This document shows, one piece after another, positions 1-6,185 of a DNA stretch of 8,580 bases. The DNA is from Methanolobus sp. UBA118 (GTDB lineage Archaea; Halobacteriota; Methanosarcinia; Methanosarcinales; Methanosarcinaceae). The DNA is taken from assembly GCA_002508635.1 (NCBI GenBank), contig DACO01000109.1, positions 1 through 8,580 on the forward strand, read 5' to 3'. The position numbers and the translations under genes are program-made. A model generated the notes under the pieces. It saw only the letters and a program-made list of their open reading frames with translations, ran no database searches and was not told the DNA's origin. Positions within the stretch are counted from its first letter, which is position 1. The number at the start of each line of letters is the position of its first letter.

Positions 1-234
1 AATAAGGGTGATCTGGTGACGATTTATGTATCTGCGGTTTCTGACGGGGACCTGTCCTATTCCACTATTGACGGTATATCCGTAAGTGGATCACAAAAAG
101 ATTCAAATCTGGACGTAGGGCCGCGTACCACAGTAAGTATGGTTCTCACTCCTGAAGCAGGAGCAACCACGGTTGCTGAATTCCTGACCCCGTCTTCTTA
201 CGGAACTAAGGAAACCATACAGCTGTATCCATAA
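1..234 (+). CDS. flaB: Archaellin (archaeal flagellin) C-terminal part, 5'-truncated
   Basis: The reading frame is open from the left edge and ends in TAA at 232-234, giving the last 77 residues of a protein whose start lies upstream. The segment is Ser/Thr/Gly-rich and beta-prone. It has the closing pattern I associate with methanogen archaellins: a GDLVTIYV strand, then LTPEAGATTVAEF, then TPSSYGTK and a terminal LYP. Archaellins are the type IV-pilin-like subunits of the archaellum filament, and their hydrophobic N-terminal helix would be encoded outside this window, so that diagnostic part cannot be checked. The gene is followed after 24 bases by a secreted EF-hand protein and lies in the same orientation as the CheF-like gene downstream, which fits a motility locus. 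The alternative is a non-filament pilin-like or archaellin-related cell-surface protein. The family call is fairly secure; the specific paralogue is unknown. Confidence 0.75.
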   Translation, partial: NKGDLVTIYVSAVSDGDLSYSTIDGISVSGSQKDSNLDVGPRTTVSMVLTPEAGATTVAEFLTPSSYGTKETIQLYP

Positions 235-258
235 ATAAGCTTTAATGGAGATATCAGT

Positions 259-933
259 ATGCTGGTAAAACGAATGATCATGTTCGTTATGTGCTTGAGT
301 CTATGCCTGATGCTCACTGCATCAGGTGAATCTTCATTTACAAATGATGTAAGAATATCCGGGCAAACGATTGATTTTGCCATACATGAGTACTACTCCG
401 GTAATGATTCCCGAGAATTCAAGGAATCCCTTGATATCAATGAAGACGGATTTGTTAACTCATCGGAAACTGAATTCTTCTATAGTTCATTCCAGGGTAA
501 AAAACTGGATCAATACAGAGGATATGTCATAGCAGACGACGGAAATACGGACTTGTCTATGGACTCATTCGATATAGAGCTGAATGGCGAAGTCGGTGAA
601 GTGGATACGTCTGATATGAGCGTAACAGTTTCTATTGCTTACAGAACAAATTCTTCATTTTCCAGAGGTAATCACAATATATGGATATTGGGTCATCCTT
701 CTATAAACCATATGAGTATCACTCTCCCGGAGGATGCACAACTGCATTCTTATGATGGGCTTGATAACTCTTCGGTATCGGTGGAAAATGACAGAGTTAT
801 ACTGGAAGGTGTGAGTGGTATTCGATCATTTAATGTGGATGACCGACTCACATATGAATATGCAGTTTCAATGGATATCAGGAATGGATTTTTCCTTGCA
901 GATATGTCTGTATTCAGTTTTCTGTATTCCTGA
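259..933 (+). CDS. Secreted protein with one EF-hand/dockerin-type calcium loop, function unknown
   Basis: This 224-residue protein begins with a typical signal peptide: basic start (K4, R5), hydrophobic core to about residue 20, and likely cleavage near ASG at 21-23. Residues 59-70 (DINEDGFVNSSE) are a perfect EF-hand/dockerin-type calcium loop, with acidic or polar ligands at positions 1, 3, 5 and 12 and Gly at position 6. The remainder, about residues 75-215, looks beta-rich with many Asp, Ser and Asn residues. I see no C-terminal membrane anchor or sorting signal; the protein ends in a hydrophobic FSFLYS. The start at 259 is supported by GGAG at 247-250, though a later in-frame Met is possible. 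It follows the archaellin gene by 24 bases, so it is probably co-transcribed, and a T-rich terminator follows. I do not recognise the family. A role at the cell surface or in the filament is inference from signal peptide and position. The stop TGA is followed two codons on by a second TGA, so a simple readthrough extension is unlikely. Confidence 0.7.
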   Translation: MLVKRMIMFVMCLSLCLMLTASGESSFTNDVRISGQTIDFAIHEYYSGNDSREFKESLDINEDGFVNSSETEFFYSSFQGKKLDQYRGYVIADDGNTDLSMDSFDIELNGEVGEVDTSDMSVTVSIAYRTNSSFSRGNHNIWILGHPSINHMSITLPEDAQLHSYDGLDNSSVSVENDRVILEGVSGIRSFNVDDRLTYEYAVSMDIRNGFFLADMSVFSFLYS

Positions 934-937
934 TTCT

Positions 938-970
938 GACTTTTATTAATTTTTATATTTTTATTTTATA
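938..970 (+). terminator. T-rich transcription terminator after the archaellin/EF-hand unit
   Basis: Directly after the stop codon, 941-970 is almost only T and A, with T runs of four to five bases (TTTTATTAATTTTTATATTT and on). Archaeal RNA polymerase terminates at oligo-T tracts in the non-template strand without needing a hairpin, and no stable hairpin is evident here. The position, between a gene end and an apparent promoter, supports the call; exact end sites cannot be fixed from sequence. Confidence 0.5.
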
Positions 971-1000
971 TGTATGAATATAATTAAGTACTAGTTCTAC

Positions 1001-1045
1001 ATAGTATATTATTATTAATATTAAATAAGCTTAAAATATAATCCT
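1001..1045 (+). promoter_or_regulatory. AT-rich promoter region for the deacylase/acetyltransferase operon
   Basis: The region is nearly pure A/T and offers several TATA-box candidates: AGTATATTA near 1003, TATTAAATA near 1019 and TTAAAATATA near 1031. The first would place the start of transcription about 26 bases before the ATG at 1058 and leave room for the ribosome binding site, so I favour it. A 10-base perfect palindrome, TTAATATTAA, lies at 1015-1024. In DNA this AT-rich such palindromes arise easily, so an operator is only possible. Confidence 0.4.
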
Positions 1046-1057
1046 TCAGGTGCTTAC

Positions 1058-2005
1058 ATGAATTCCAGATATCCTTCAATATTGCTAATCATATTTCTTC
1101 TTGTAGCGTCAAGCGGTTGTACAAGCCAGCCTCCGGAAGAAGCTGTGTCAGATACAGTAACAGGTTTTTTAGAGGCTATTAATGAAGGTGACTTCAATTC
1201 GGCATATAATATGTATGAAGGGAAAGATTTTCTGGCTGTTGCAAGTGTAGAGATGATCTTTGCAAACAAAGGAATCGAACCAGGAAGTATTAACAATATA
1301 GAAATCGCTTCTCTGGAGGTTGTTGATAAGCTGGCTTTTGTAACTGCAGAATGCAGTGTTTCCTCGGTTGACCTGACAGGTAATCAGTTAGATGAAGCAA
1401 AGACGATGCCTATTTATTTCGGTTTACAGAATACCGATCTGGGCTGGATTATAACCCGGGTTACGTTCAATGCTCCCCTTACAGTTGAGGACGCCGAGGT
1501 TGTTGACATCGAGGTTGAGTCCACGCCCGTTGATACGATCGCAGATAATGCTCCTGTGATCTCTGCATTTGCTTTCGTTATGCTAGGTATGGGAGTTTAC
1601 CTTGACAGGAAAGACAAATCAAAGAAAAAGGAGAGTAGCAGGACCATAGATGTTTCCGGAGCAACTGCTATGCAAAAAGAGGTGATTGCCCAGTATGTCA
1701 GGATAATACCTGCTCAGGGAGTTACCGCCGGTAAGAATGCAACCGTGGATGTCTGGGTAAAGAACTTTGCCCAGCAGCCATACGAGAATTTTGCTGTCAA
1801 AGCCAAGTTCGGGAACACTGTGGAAGTTGAAAATATAAATCTCTTCTTTGATAACATCGCTCCTGGACAAACCGTAAAGAAGACATGGGTAATCAAACCC
1901 AAGGTCGCAGGTTGGACGTCCATAGAAGAACCTACTGCGGTTTTCGAGTATATGGGTACGAAATACATGGGTGTACTGGATCCTGTATGGATACAAGTTC
2001 AGTGA
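1058..2005 (+). CDS. Membrane-anchored lipoprotein with NTF2-like N-domain and predicted cytoplasmic Ig-like (CARDB-like) C-domain
   Basis: The protein has 315 residues. Residues 1-21 form a lipoprotein signal with the box ASSGC, Cys21 being the probable lipid-modified residue. Residues 26-140 open with a helix and the pattern GFLEAINEGDFNSAYNMY, which resembles DUF4878/NTF2-like small-molecule or scaffold domains. Residues 165-182 are a clear transmembrane helix followed by a strongly basic stretch (RKDKSKKK, 184-191). Residues 208-315 are beta-rich with KNATVDVWVKNF and IAPGQTVKKTWVI, the look of CARDB or Ig-like domains. By the positive-inside rule, the N-domain is outside and the C-domain in the cytoplasm. 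The start is set by AGGTG at 1048-1052, five bases before the ATG. It is the first gene of a unit with two HDAC-fold enzymes and a GNAT protein, and 24 bases separate it from the next. A membrane docking role for these enzymes is inference. The overall family is not recognised. Confidence 0.65.
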   Translation: MNSRYPSILLIIFLLVASSGCTSQPPEEAVSDTVTGFLEAINEGDFNSAYNMYEGKDFLAVASVEMIFANKGIEPGSINNIEIASLEVVDKLAFVTAECSVSSVDLTGNQLDEAKTMPIYFGLQNTDLGWIITRVTFNAPLTVEDAEVVDIEVESTPVDTIADNAPVISAFAFVMLGMGVYLDRKDKSKKKESSRTIDVSGATAMQKEVIAQYVRIIPAQGVTAGKNATVDVWVKNFAQQPYENFAVKAKFGNTVEVENINLFFDNIAPGQTVKKTWVIKPKVAGWTSIEEPTAVFEYMGTKYMGVLDPVWIQVQ

Positions 2006-2015
2006 TTCCATTCCT

Positions 2016-2022
2016 GAGGTGA
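2016..2022 (+). promoter_or_regulatory. Shine-Dalgarno site that fixes a TTG start codon
   Basis: GAGGTGA matches seven bases of the archaeal consensus GGAGGTGAT and lies seven bases before TTG at 2030. No ATG lies in frame near it, so this site is the main reason for accepting the TTG as the start of the long deacylase gene. Confidence 0.65.
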
Positions 2023-2029
2023 CGATTCT

Positions 2030-4042
2030 TTGACCGAAAAACAGGGAGAAAAGGGTGTACGGGAATCACAGAAGAATGATCCGGATGCTCTCAGGCAAAA
2101 GTTAAATGAGGCAATATCGTCTCATTTTTCAGGTGGCTCTCCAAAAGGTTCTGCTCAGGACAGCGTGCAGAATGGATCACTGATTGATATTGTAAAAGAT
2201 GAACTGGATGAGTCTAACAGTTCAACATTTAACGAAGGGCAAATTGATGAGGATACAGGTGCGGAATCCGAAGCATCGGTAGTAGAAATACCTATAGTTG
2301 AAAAAGTTGAAACAACAGTTGAAACTTTTAATGGAGAACCAGAAGATCTGAATGTTCATGATTCTGAAGCAGAGGTTAATTTTGACACCAATCTGTTCTC
2401 AGATGCATTTGAAGAAATTGAATACCAGTCGGTTGACATTAAAATTGATGAGGAAAAAGGCTCACCAGTGGATGAAGAAGATTCCAGGTATGCACAGATA
2501 GTTCAGAAAGCTTTGAAATCCTCTACGAGATCAAGGGTGGAAACGGTTCTTGATCCTGAAATAATGGATGAAGAAAATGAAGTCATGCGAAACGTTCCCG
2601 AAAATAAAGAAAACAAAACTGAAGTTTTGCAAAAAGAAACAGTTTCTGATGTCAATGTGGAAATTAAAAATCCGTTTTCCAGTGAAAAGGATATTTCTTT
2701 TGGTACTGTTTCAAAAAAGGACTCGATACCAGATTCAGTTTCACCTGACCGGGATATTTTGCTTAAAGAACCTATTGTAAAGAAGTCTGGCAGCAAAGAC
2801 ACAAAAGCGGAGATTCTGGAGGAGTTAAAGAGAAAACAGGCGATTAGTTCAAAGGCCAGAAACCCGATTGGTAAAAACCAGAATATCTTTAGAAAAACTG
2901 AAGTTATAAATGAAAGAGAAAATCAAACTCCTGCGGATATTTCTTTGAAGAAAAGCACAACAGATGATTCTGATCCTGAAATTGTATTTCTGTACAGTGA
3001 AAAACATCTGGAACATGATCCGTCTTCGCTTTCTATCAAGGCACATGAGAATCCGGAACGTCTGATCAAAGCTATGTGGTATCTTGAAAAAAGCGGTATT
3101 TTCAAACGTGAACAGTGTAATCTGACCAGTGATTTCGAGATGGCTACAGAAGAAGATCTTTTAAGGGCTCATGATGACTCATATGTTGAATTCGTGAGGT
3201 CTTATTCATCTGCCGGAGGTGGTTTCCTTGGTGATAGCACTTACATGACACCCGGATCATATGATGTTGCGAAGACATCTGCCGGAGCTGCCATTAAGGC
3301 GGGCTCTCTTGTGGCTGAAGGTAAATACCCTTATGCATTTGTGATGACCCGGCCTCCGGGACACCATGCAAGCAGAAGCAAATACGGTGGATTCTGTCTC
3401 TTTAACAACGTAGCAATCCTTGCCAGATACCTGCAGAAAAAGAAGGGTGTGGGAAAGGTTATGATCATAGACTGGGACGCACATGCAGGGGATGGGACCA
3501 TGGATATATTCTATAAGGATCCCACGGTCATGCTTGTATCCCTGCATCGCGACCCGCATGGATTCTATCCCAGAAAAGGTTTCTCAAAAGAAACCGGGAA
3601 AGGAGCAGGCAAGGGTTATACGGTAAATGTGGAAATGCCTGTAGGAGCAGGAGATGAGGATTATGAACTTGCTTTTGGAGAAGTTGTCATGCCTCTGATT
3701 AAGAGCTTTGCTCCGGAATTTGTTATCTGTTCCTGTGGTTTCGATGCATATTATAAAGAAAAGAACATAGGCCTGAGCCTCACATCAGAGGGCTTTTACA
3801 AAATGACATCCATGCTCAGGTCCCTTTATAAGAAAAACTTTGTTCTCATGATGGAAGGGGGCTATCATGACTTTAACGGGCAGTTGTGTCATAGCGTGTT
3901 GAGTGCATTGCTTGGTGAAGAAAACCCCGTGAAGGATAAGCCGGAGATTTCCAGTTTCAAAAGAAATCAGCAAAAGCAGATTCTTGCTGAAACAAAAAAG
4001 AAGCTCGAAGAACTGAAAGAGATAATATCTTTGCCGGCATGA
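2030..4042 (+). CDS. HDAC-fold zinc deacylase with a 315-residue charged, disordered N-terminal extension
   Basis: This 670-residue protein starts at TTG behind a strong ribosome binding site. Residues 317-630 form a histone deacetylase / acetoin-utilisation / acetylpolyamine-hydrolase domain, about the usual size. Visible features are HENPERL (339-345), the catalytic pair H445-H446 in RPPGHHA, zinc ligands D483 and H485 in DWDAHAGDG, the third ligand D572 in CGFD, and the transition-state Tyr612 in EGGYH. All residues needed for hydrolysis of an acyl-amide are therefore present. The family removes acetyl groups from lysines or polyamines. Residues 1-315 are rich in Glu, Asp, Ser and Lys, lack hydrophobic cores, and contain short helix-like islands (19-31, 151-165, 258-271). 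There is no nearby in-frame ATG before the catalytic domain, and no stop codon between the parts, so this is one fused product. The tail 640-667 is a basic helix or coiled coil. The next gene is a paralogue. The substrate is unknown; histones, Alba or other cytoplasmic proteins are possible. Confidence 0.85.
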   Translation: MTEKQGEKGVRESQKNDPDALRQKLNEAISSHFSGGSPKGSAQDSVQNGSLIDIVKDELDESNSSTFNEGQIDEDTGAESEASVVEIPIVEKVETTVETFNGEPEDLNVHDSEAEVNFDTNLFSDAFEEIEYQSVDIKIDEEKGSPVDEEDSRYAQIVQKALKSSTRSRVETVLDPEIMDEENEVMRNVPENKENKTEVLQKETVSDVNVEIKNPFSSEKDISFGTVSKKDSIPDSVSPDRDILLKEPIVKKSGSKDTKAEILEELKRKQAISSKARNPIGKNQNIFRKTEVINERENQTPADISLKKSTTDDSDPEIVFLYSEKHLEHDPSSLSIKAHENPERLIKAMWYLEKSGIFKREQCNLTSDFEMATEEDLLRAHDDSYVEFVRSYSSAGGGFLGDSTYMTPGSYDVAKTSAGAAIKAGSLVAEGKYPYAFVMTRPPGHHASRSKYGGFCLFNNVAILARYLQKKKGVGKVMIIDWDAHAGDGTMDIFYKDPTVMLVSLHRDPHGFYPRKGFSKETGKGAGKGYTVNVEMPVGAGDEDYELAFGEVVMPLIKSFAPEFVICSCGFDAYYKEKNIGLSLTSEGFYKMTSMLRSLYKKNFVLMMEGGYHDFNGQLCHSVLSALLGEENPVKDKPEISSFKRNQQKQILAETKKKLEELKEIISLPA

Positions 4043-4046
4043 GGTG
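4041..4046 (+). promoter_or_regulatory. Shine-Dalgarno site favouring the ATG at 4051
   Basis: GAGGTG overlaps the end of the preceding gene and lies four bases before ATG 4051. An earlier in-frame ATG at 4039 forms an ATGA overlap with the upstream stop codon but has no good ribosome binding site before it. Alignment with the upstream paralogue also starts at the Val after the later Met. Confidence 0.45.
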
Positions 4047-4050
4047 TCTG

Positions 4051-5133
4051 ATGGTACACATTGGTCTTACCTATAACGAAAATCATGATCTGCACGATCC
4101 AGTTCTAAACGGTTTTCCGGGTCCTGAGAATCCGGACCGCTTGAATCAAATTCTTGATTATCTTGCTAAAAAAGATATTTTTAACAATGAAACCTGCTCT
4201 GTTTATAATTCCGACCCTGCTCTGCTAGAAGATATCCTGAGGGTCCATGCCAGAGAATATGTGGATCTTGTACGATCGAGTACAAAAAAATCAGCAAGAC
4301 AGCTTGGCACGGATACATATCTTTGTGATGCTTCCTTTGAAGTATTGTTGCAGGCTGTGGGTTGTGTTCTCCATGCGGGCTCACTTGTTGCAAAGGGAAA
4401 TTGTGACCACTCATTCGCACTTATAAGGCCGCCCGGTCATCATGCCGGGATCTCAAATTCGAGTGGGTTCTGTGTCTTCAATAATTCGGCCATTCTGGCA
4501 AGATACCTGCAGGCAGAACACGGGCTGGAAAAGATTGCTATAATTAATATTGATGCGCATGCCTCTGACGGGACATACAGTATTTTTGCCGATGACTCTG
4601 ATATACTCTGTATTTCAGTTCATCAGGACCCTTCAACATTGTATCCATATAAGTGTTTCACAAAGGATATTGGTGTTTATCCGGCACCTGGTTTTTGTAT
4701 TAACATGGAAATGCCTCCGCGGTCGGGGAATTCTGAATATGCCATATTCTTTGATGAATTTGTAATTGAAGTACTGGAACAGTTCGATCCTGGTATAGTT
4801 ATCCTTGAGTGTGGTTTTGACTCATATTACAAGGAATCGCTTGCACAGCTTGATCTGACAGTTGATGGTTATTATCACATTGTTTCAAAACTGGCAAAAA
4901 GGTGGAATACTGTCTGTCTTCTGGAAGGGGGCTATCATGATGATCTGGGCCTGCTTGTATTTGCAGTTATCGAAGGGCTTATGGGCAGGAAGACCGTAAT
5001 TGATGAGGTCGACCAGGTTGATCTTCTGGCAAGCAGGGATACCAGCACTAGAAAAATTTTTATAAAAAAACTTTCTAAATTAAGGATGATACTTGATCCC
5101 TACTGGGAATTCAGTGTCAACTCCAGGGTGTGA
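4051..5133 (+). CDS. Second HDAC-fold zinc deacylase, tandem paralogue
   Basis: From ATG 4051 the protein has 360 residues, the usual size for a stand-alone member of the HDAC superfamily. It is collinear with the catalytic half of the preceding gene product: GPENPDRL near 24-31, the catalytic pair H130-H131 in RPPGHHA, zinc ligands D168 and H170 in NIDAHASDG, third zinc ligand D257 in CGFD, and Tyr295 in EGGYH. The shared stretches (for example ARYLQ after FNN, and EMP) point to an old tandem duplication. One difference stands out: the aspartate that in HDAC enzymes forms a relay with the first catalytic His is Asn166 here, while it is Asp481 in the neighbour. Activity is therefore probable but may be altered. 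The C-terminal tail 315-355 is helical and basic, like that of its neighbour. The two may form a heterodimer. The alternative start at 4039 would add four residues. The substrate is unknown. Confidence 0.85.
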   Translation: MVHIGLTYNENHDLHDPVLNGFPGPENPDRLNQILDYLAKKDIFNNETCSVYNSDPALLEDILRVHAREYVDLVRSSTKKSARQLGTDTYLCDASFEVLLQAVGCVLHAGSLVAKGNCDHSFALIRPPGHHAGISNSSGFCVFNNSAILARYLQAEHGLEKIAIINIDAHASDGTYSIFADDSDILCISVHQDPSTLYPYKCFTKDIGVYPAPGFCINMEMPPRSGNSEYAIFFDEFVIEVLEQFDPGIVILECGFDSYYKESLAQLDLTVDGYYHIVSKLAKRWNTVCLLEGGYHDDLGLLVFAVIEGLMGRKTVIDEVDQVDLLASRDTSTRKIFIKKLSKLRMILDPYWEFSVNSRV

Positions 5134-5137
5134 TAAG

Positions 5138-6028
5138 ATGATCGAGATTGCAAGAACTGACGATGGCTTAACTTTCTGCATTCTGAAATATTCTTCTGAA
5201 CTTGACAAGTTGAGGATCGGTGATTTTGAATATTTTAAGAAACATCTTGGAATGGCGGACTATACAGCAAATTTCAGGAGCTGGCTTAAAAGACCTTCTG
5301 TTTTCTTAATGCTGATCATCTCCCATGGAAAAATCGTAGGCTGGACCATGAACGAGAAATGGAACAAACCATCTGCCGATGGCAGACCTGTCTTTGTACT
5401 CAGGGCAATTGAGATCTCCCCAAAACTTTCCCGAAAGGGTCATGGAAAAGATCTCTTTGTTATGGTTTCCCGCTTCCTTCCCGGCCATATGATTACAAAA
5501 CCGGTCAATGCAAGTGCCCGTGCATTCTTTGAATCCCTTGGCTTTATTCTGCCTGATATCAACAGTCAGGTTAACCTGAATGATCATCCCGGTTACCTGA
5601 TACTGTCCGAAGAGAGGAAATCTTCTCTTAAATCAATTACTATTGACAGATTCAACGCAAAGATCTTCTCTGCCAGACAGAAGAAGTTCCCGAAAGAGCT
5701 CATTGTTGAAAACCCGGGCGAACAACAGGATGGATCTGCTGATATGGAGGGATTACCGGATGATGGAGTTACTCAGGAAAGGGTTGACTCTGAAGCAGAG
5801 GACAGTTCTGAAGATAATGATTCTCAGGCTGCTGAAGATCTCCCTGTACAGGATCGGATAATAAACGATACGGAGGGAGAGTTCAAAGGTGATCAGAAAA
5901 TGATGACTCCATGCAAATGCGGTGCTTATTCTGCAGGAAAGTTCCTTCAGGAAGGTTCCAGGTGCGGAACCGCCTTTGTCTGTCTGCAGTGTGGTACAGA
6001 GCGCTACTTCCTTCCGTTGAAAAAATAA
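5138..6028 (+). CDS. GNAT-family acyltransferase with acidic linker and C-terminal zinc-ribbon-like Cys cluster
   Basis: From ATG 5138 the product has 296 residues; GGTG at 5127-5130 supports this start, and a Met 15 codons upstream would overlap the previous gene without benefit. Residues 1-160 look like a GNAT domain, which transfers acetyl from acetyl-CoA to an amine. Strands lead to VLRAIEISPKLSRKGHGKD (88-105ish), where SRKGHGK fits the pyrophosphate-binding R-x-x-G-x-G/A loop, and NASARAFFESLGF (124-136) fits the motif B region. Residues 195-250 are an acidic, disordered linker. Residues 259-285 carry C259, C261, C276, C282 and C285 (C-x-C ... C-x2-C), probably a zinc ribbon for binding a nucleic acid or protein. 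The gene follows the second deacylase by four bases and ends an operon. An acetyl-donor role opposing the two deacylases is inference. The GNAT match is moderate, so a related N-acyltransferase with a small-molecule substrate is possible. Confidence 0.7.
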   Translation: MIEIARTDDGLTFCILKYSSELDKLRIGDFEYFKKHLGMADYTANFRSWLKRPSVFLMLIISHGKIVGWTMNEKWNKPSADGRPVFVLRAIEISPKLSRKGHGKDLFVMVSRFLPGHMITKPVNASARAFFESLGFILPDINSQVNLNDHPGYLILSEERKSSLKSITIDRFNAKIFSARQKKFPKELIVENPGEQQDGSADMEGLPDDGVTQERVDSEAEDSSEDNDSQAAEDLPVQDRIINDTEGEFKGDQKMMTPCKCGAYSAGKFLQEGSRCGTAFVCLQCGTERYFLPLKK

Positions 6029-6039
6029 ACTCCGGTTTA

Positions 6040-6085
6040 GTGCTTTTTGAGTACTTTTCTGCTTACATCTAATTTTATATTTGTT
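6040..6085 (+). terminator. Probable T-rich terminator after the acetyltransferase gene
   Basis: Three T-rich runs follow the gene end: CTTTTTG at 6043-6049, CTTTTC near 6053-6059 and ATTTTATATTTG around 6072-6083. Repeated short oligo-T tracts without a clear hairpin are the usual archaeal intrinsic terminator pattern. Its position before an AT-rich promoter fits. Confidence 0.4.
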
Positions 6086-6119
6086 TATCAATGGAAGGGT
6101 ATTAATACACGGAATGCAA

Positions 6120-6165
6120 TAGGTTTAATAATTATAATTATAATAATATATTATGAATTAATCAA
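6120..6165 (+). promoter_or_regulatory. AT-rich promoter region for the CheF/V4R/LSm/KaiC operon
   Basis: Bases 6124-6160 are almost only A/T. TTTAATA at 6124-6130 is a plausible TATA box, which would start the transcript near 6150-6156 and give a leader of about 30 bases with GGTG at 6175-6178 as ribosome binding site. A 14-base perfect palindrome, ATAATTATAATTAT, occupies 6128-6141 and overlaps the TATA candidate. It could bind a repressor, but A/T-only palindromes are common by chance. Confidence 0.45.
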
Positions 6166-6185
6166 TTGCGTCATGGTGTAGTTCA

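Noticed and set aside
1015..1024. Palindromes TTAATATTAA (1015-1024) and ATAATTATAATTAT (6128-6141) as operators.
   Set aside because: Perfect palindromes are expected by chance in almost pure A/T DNA; kept only as a remark in the promoter entries.
1054..1296. Open frames on the minus strand opposite the lipoprotein gene and, similarly, opposite most other genes (for example 2503-2802, 8174-8566).
   Set aside because: They lie wholly inside genes with recognisable domains, lack ribosome binding sites, and show no sensible protein pattern.
2030..4042. Two separate genes, with the acidic N-terminal half as its own protein.
   Set aside because: One uninterrupted frame, no stop codon at the border and no well-placed start with a ribosome binding site before the HDAC domain.
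5093..5137. An earlier start for the acetyltransferase gene at ATG 5093.
   Set aside because: It would overlap the preceding gene by 41 bases and add 15 residues unlike a GNAT beginning. ATG 5138 has GGTG at good spacing.
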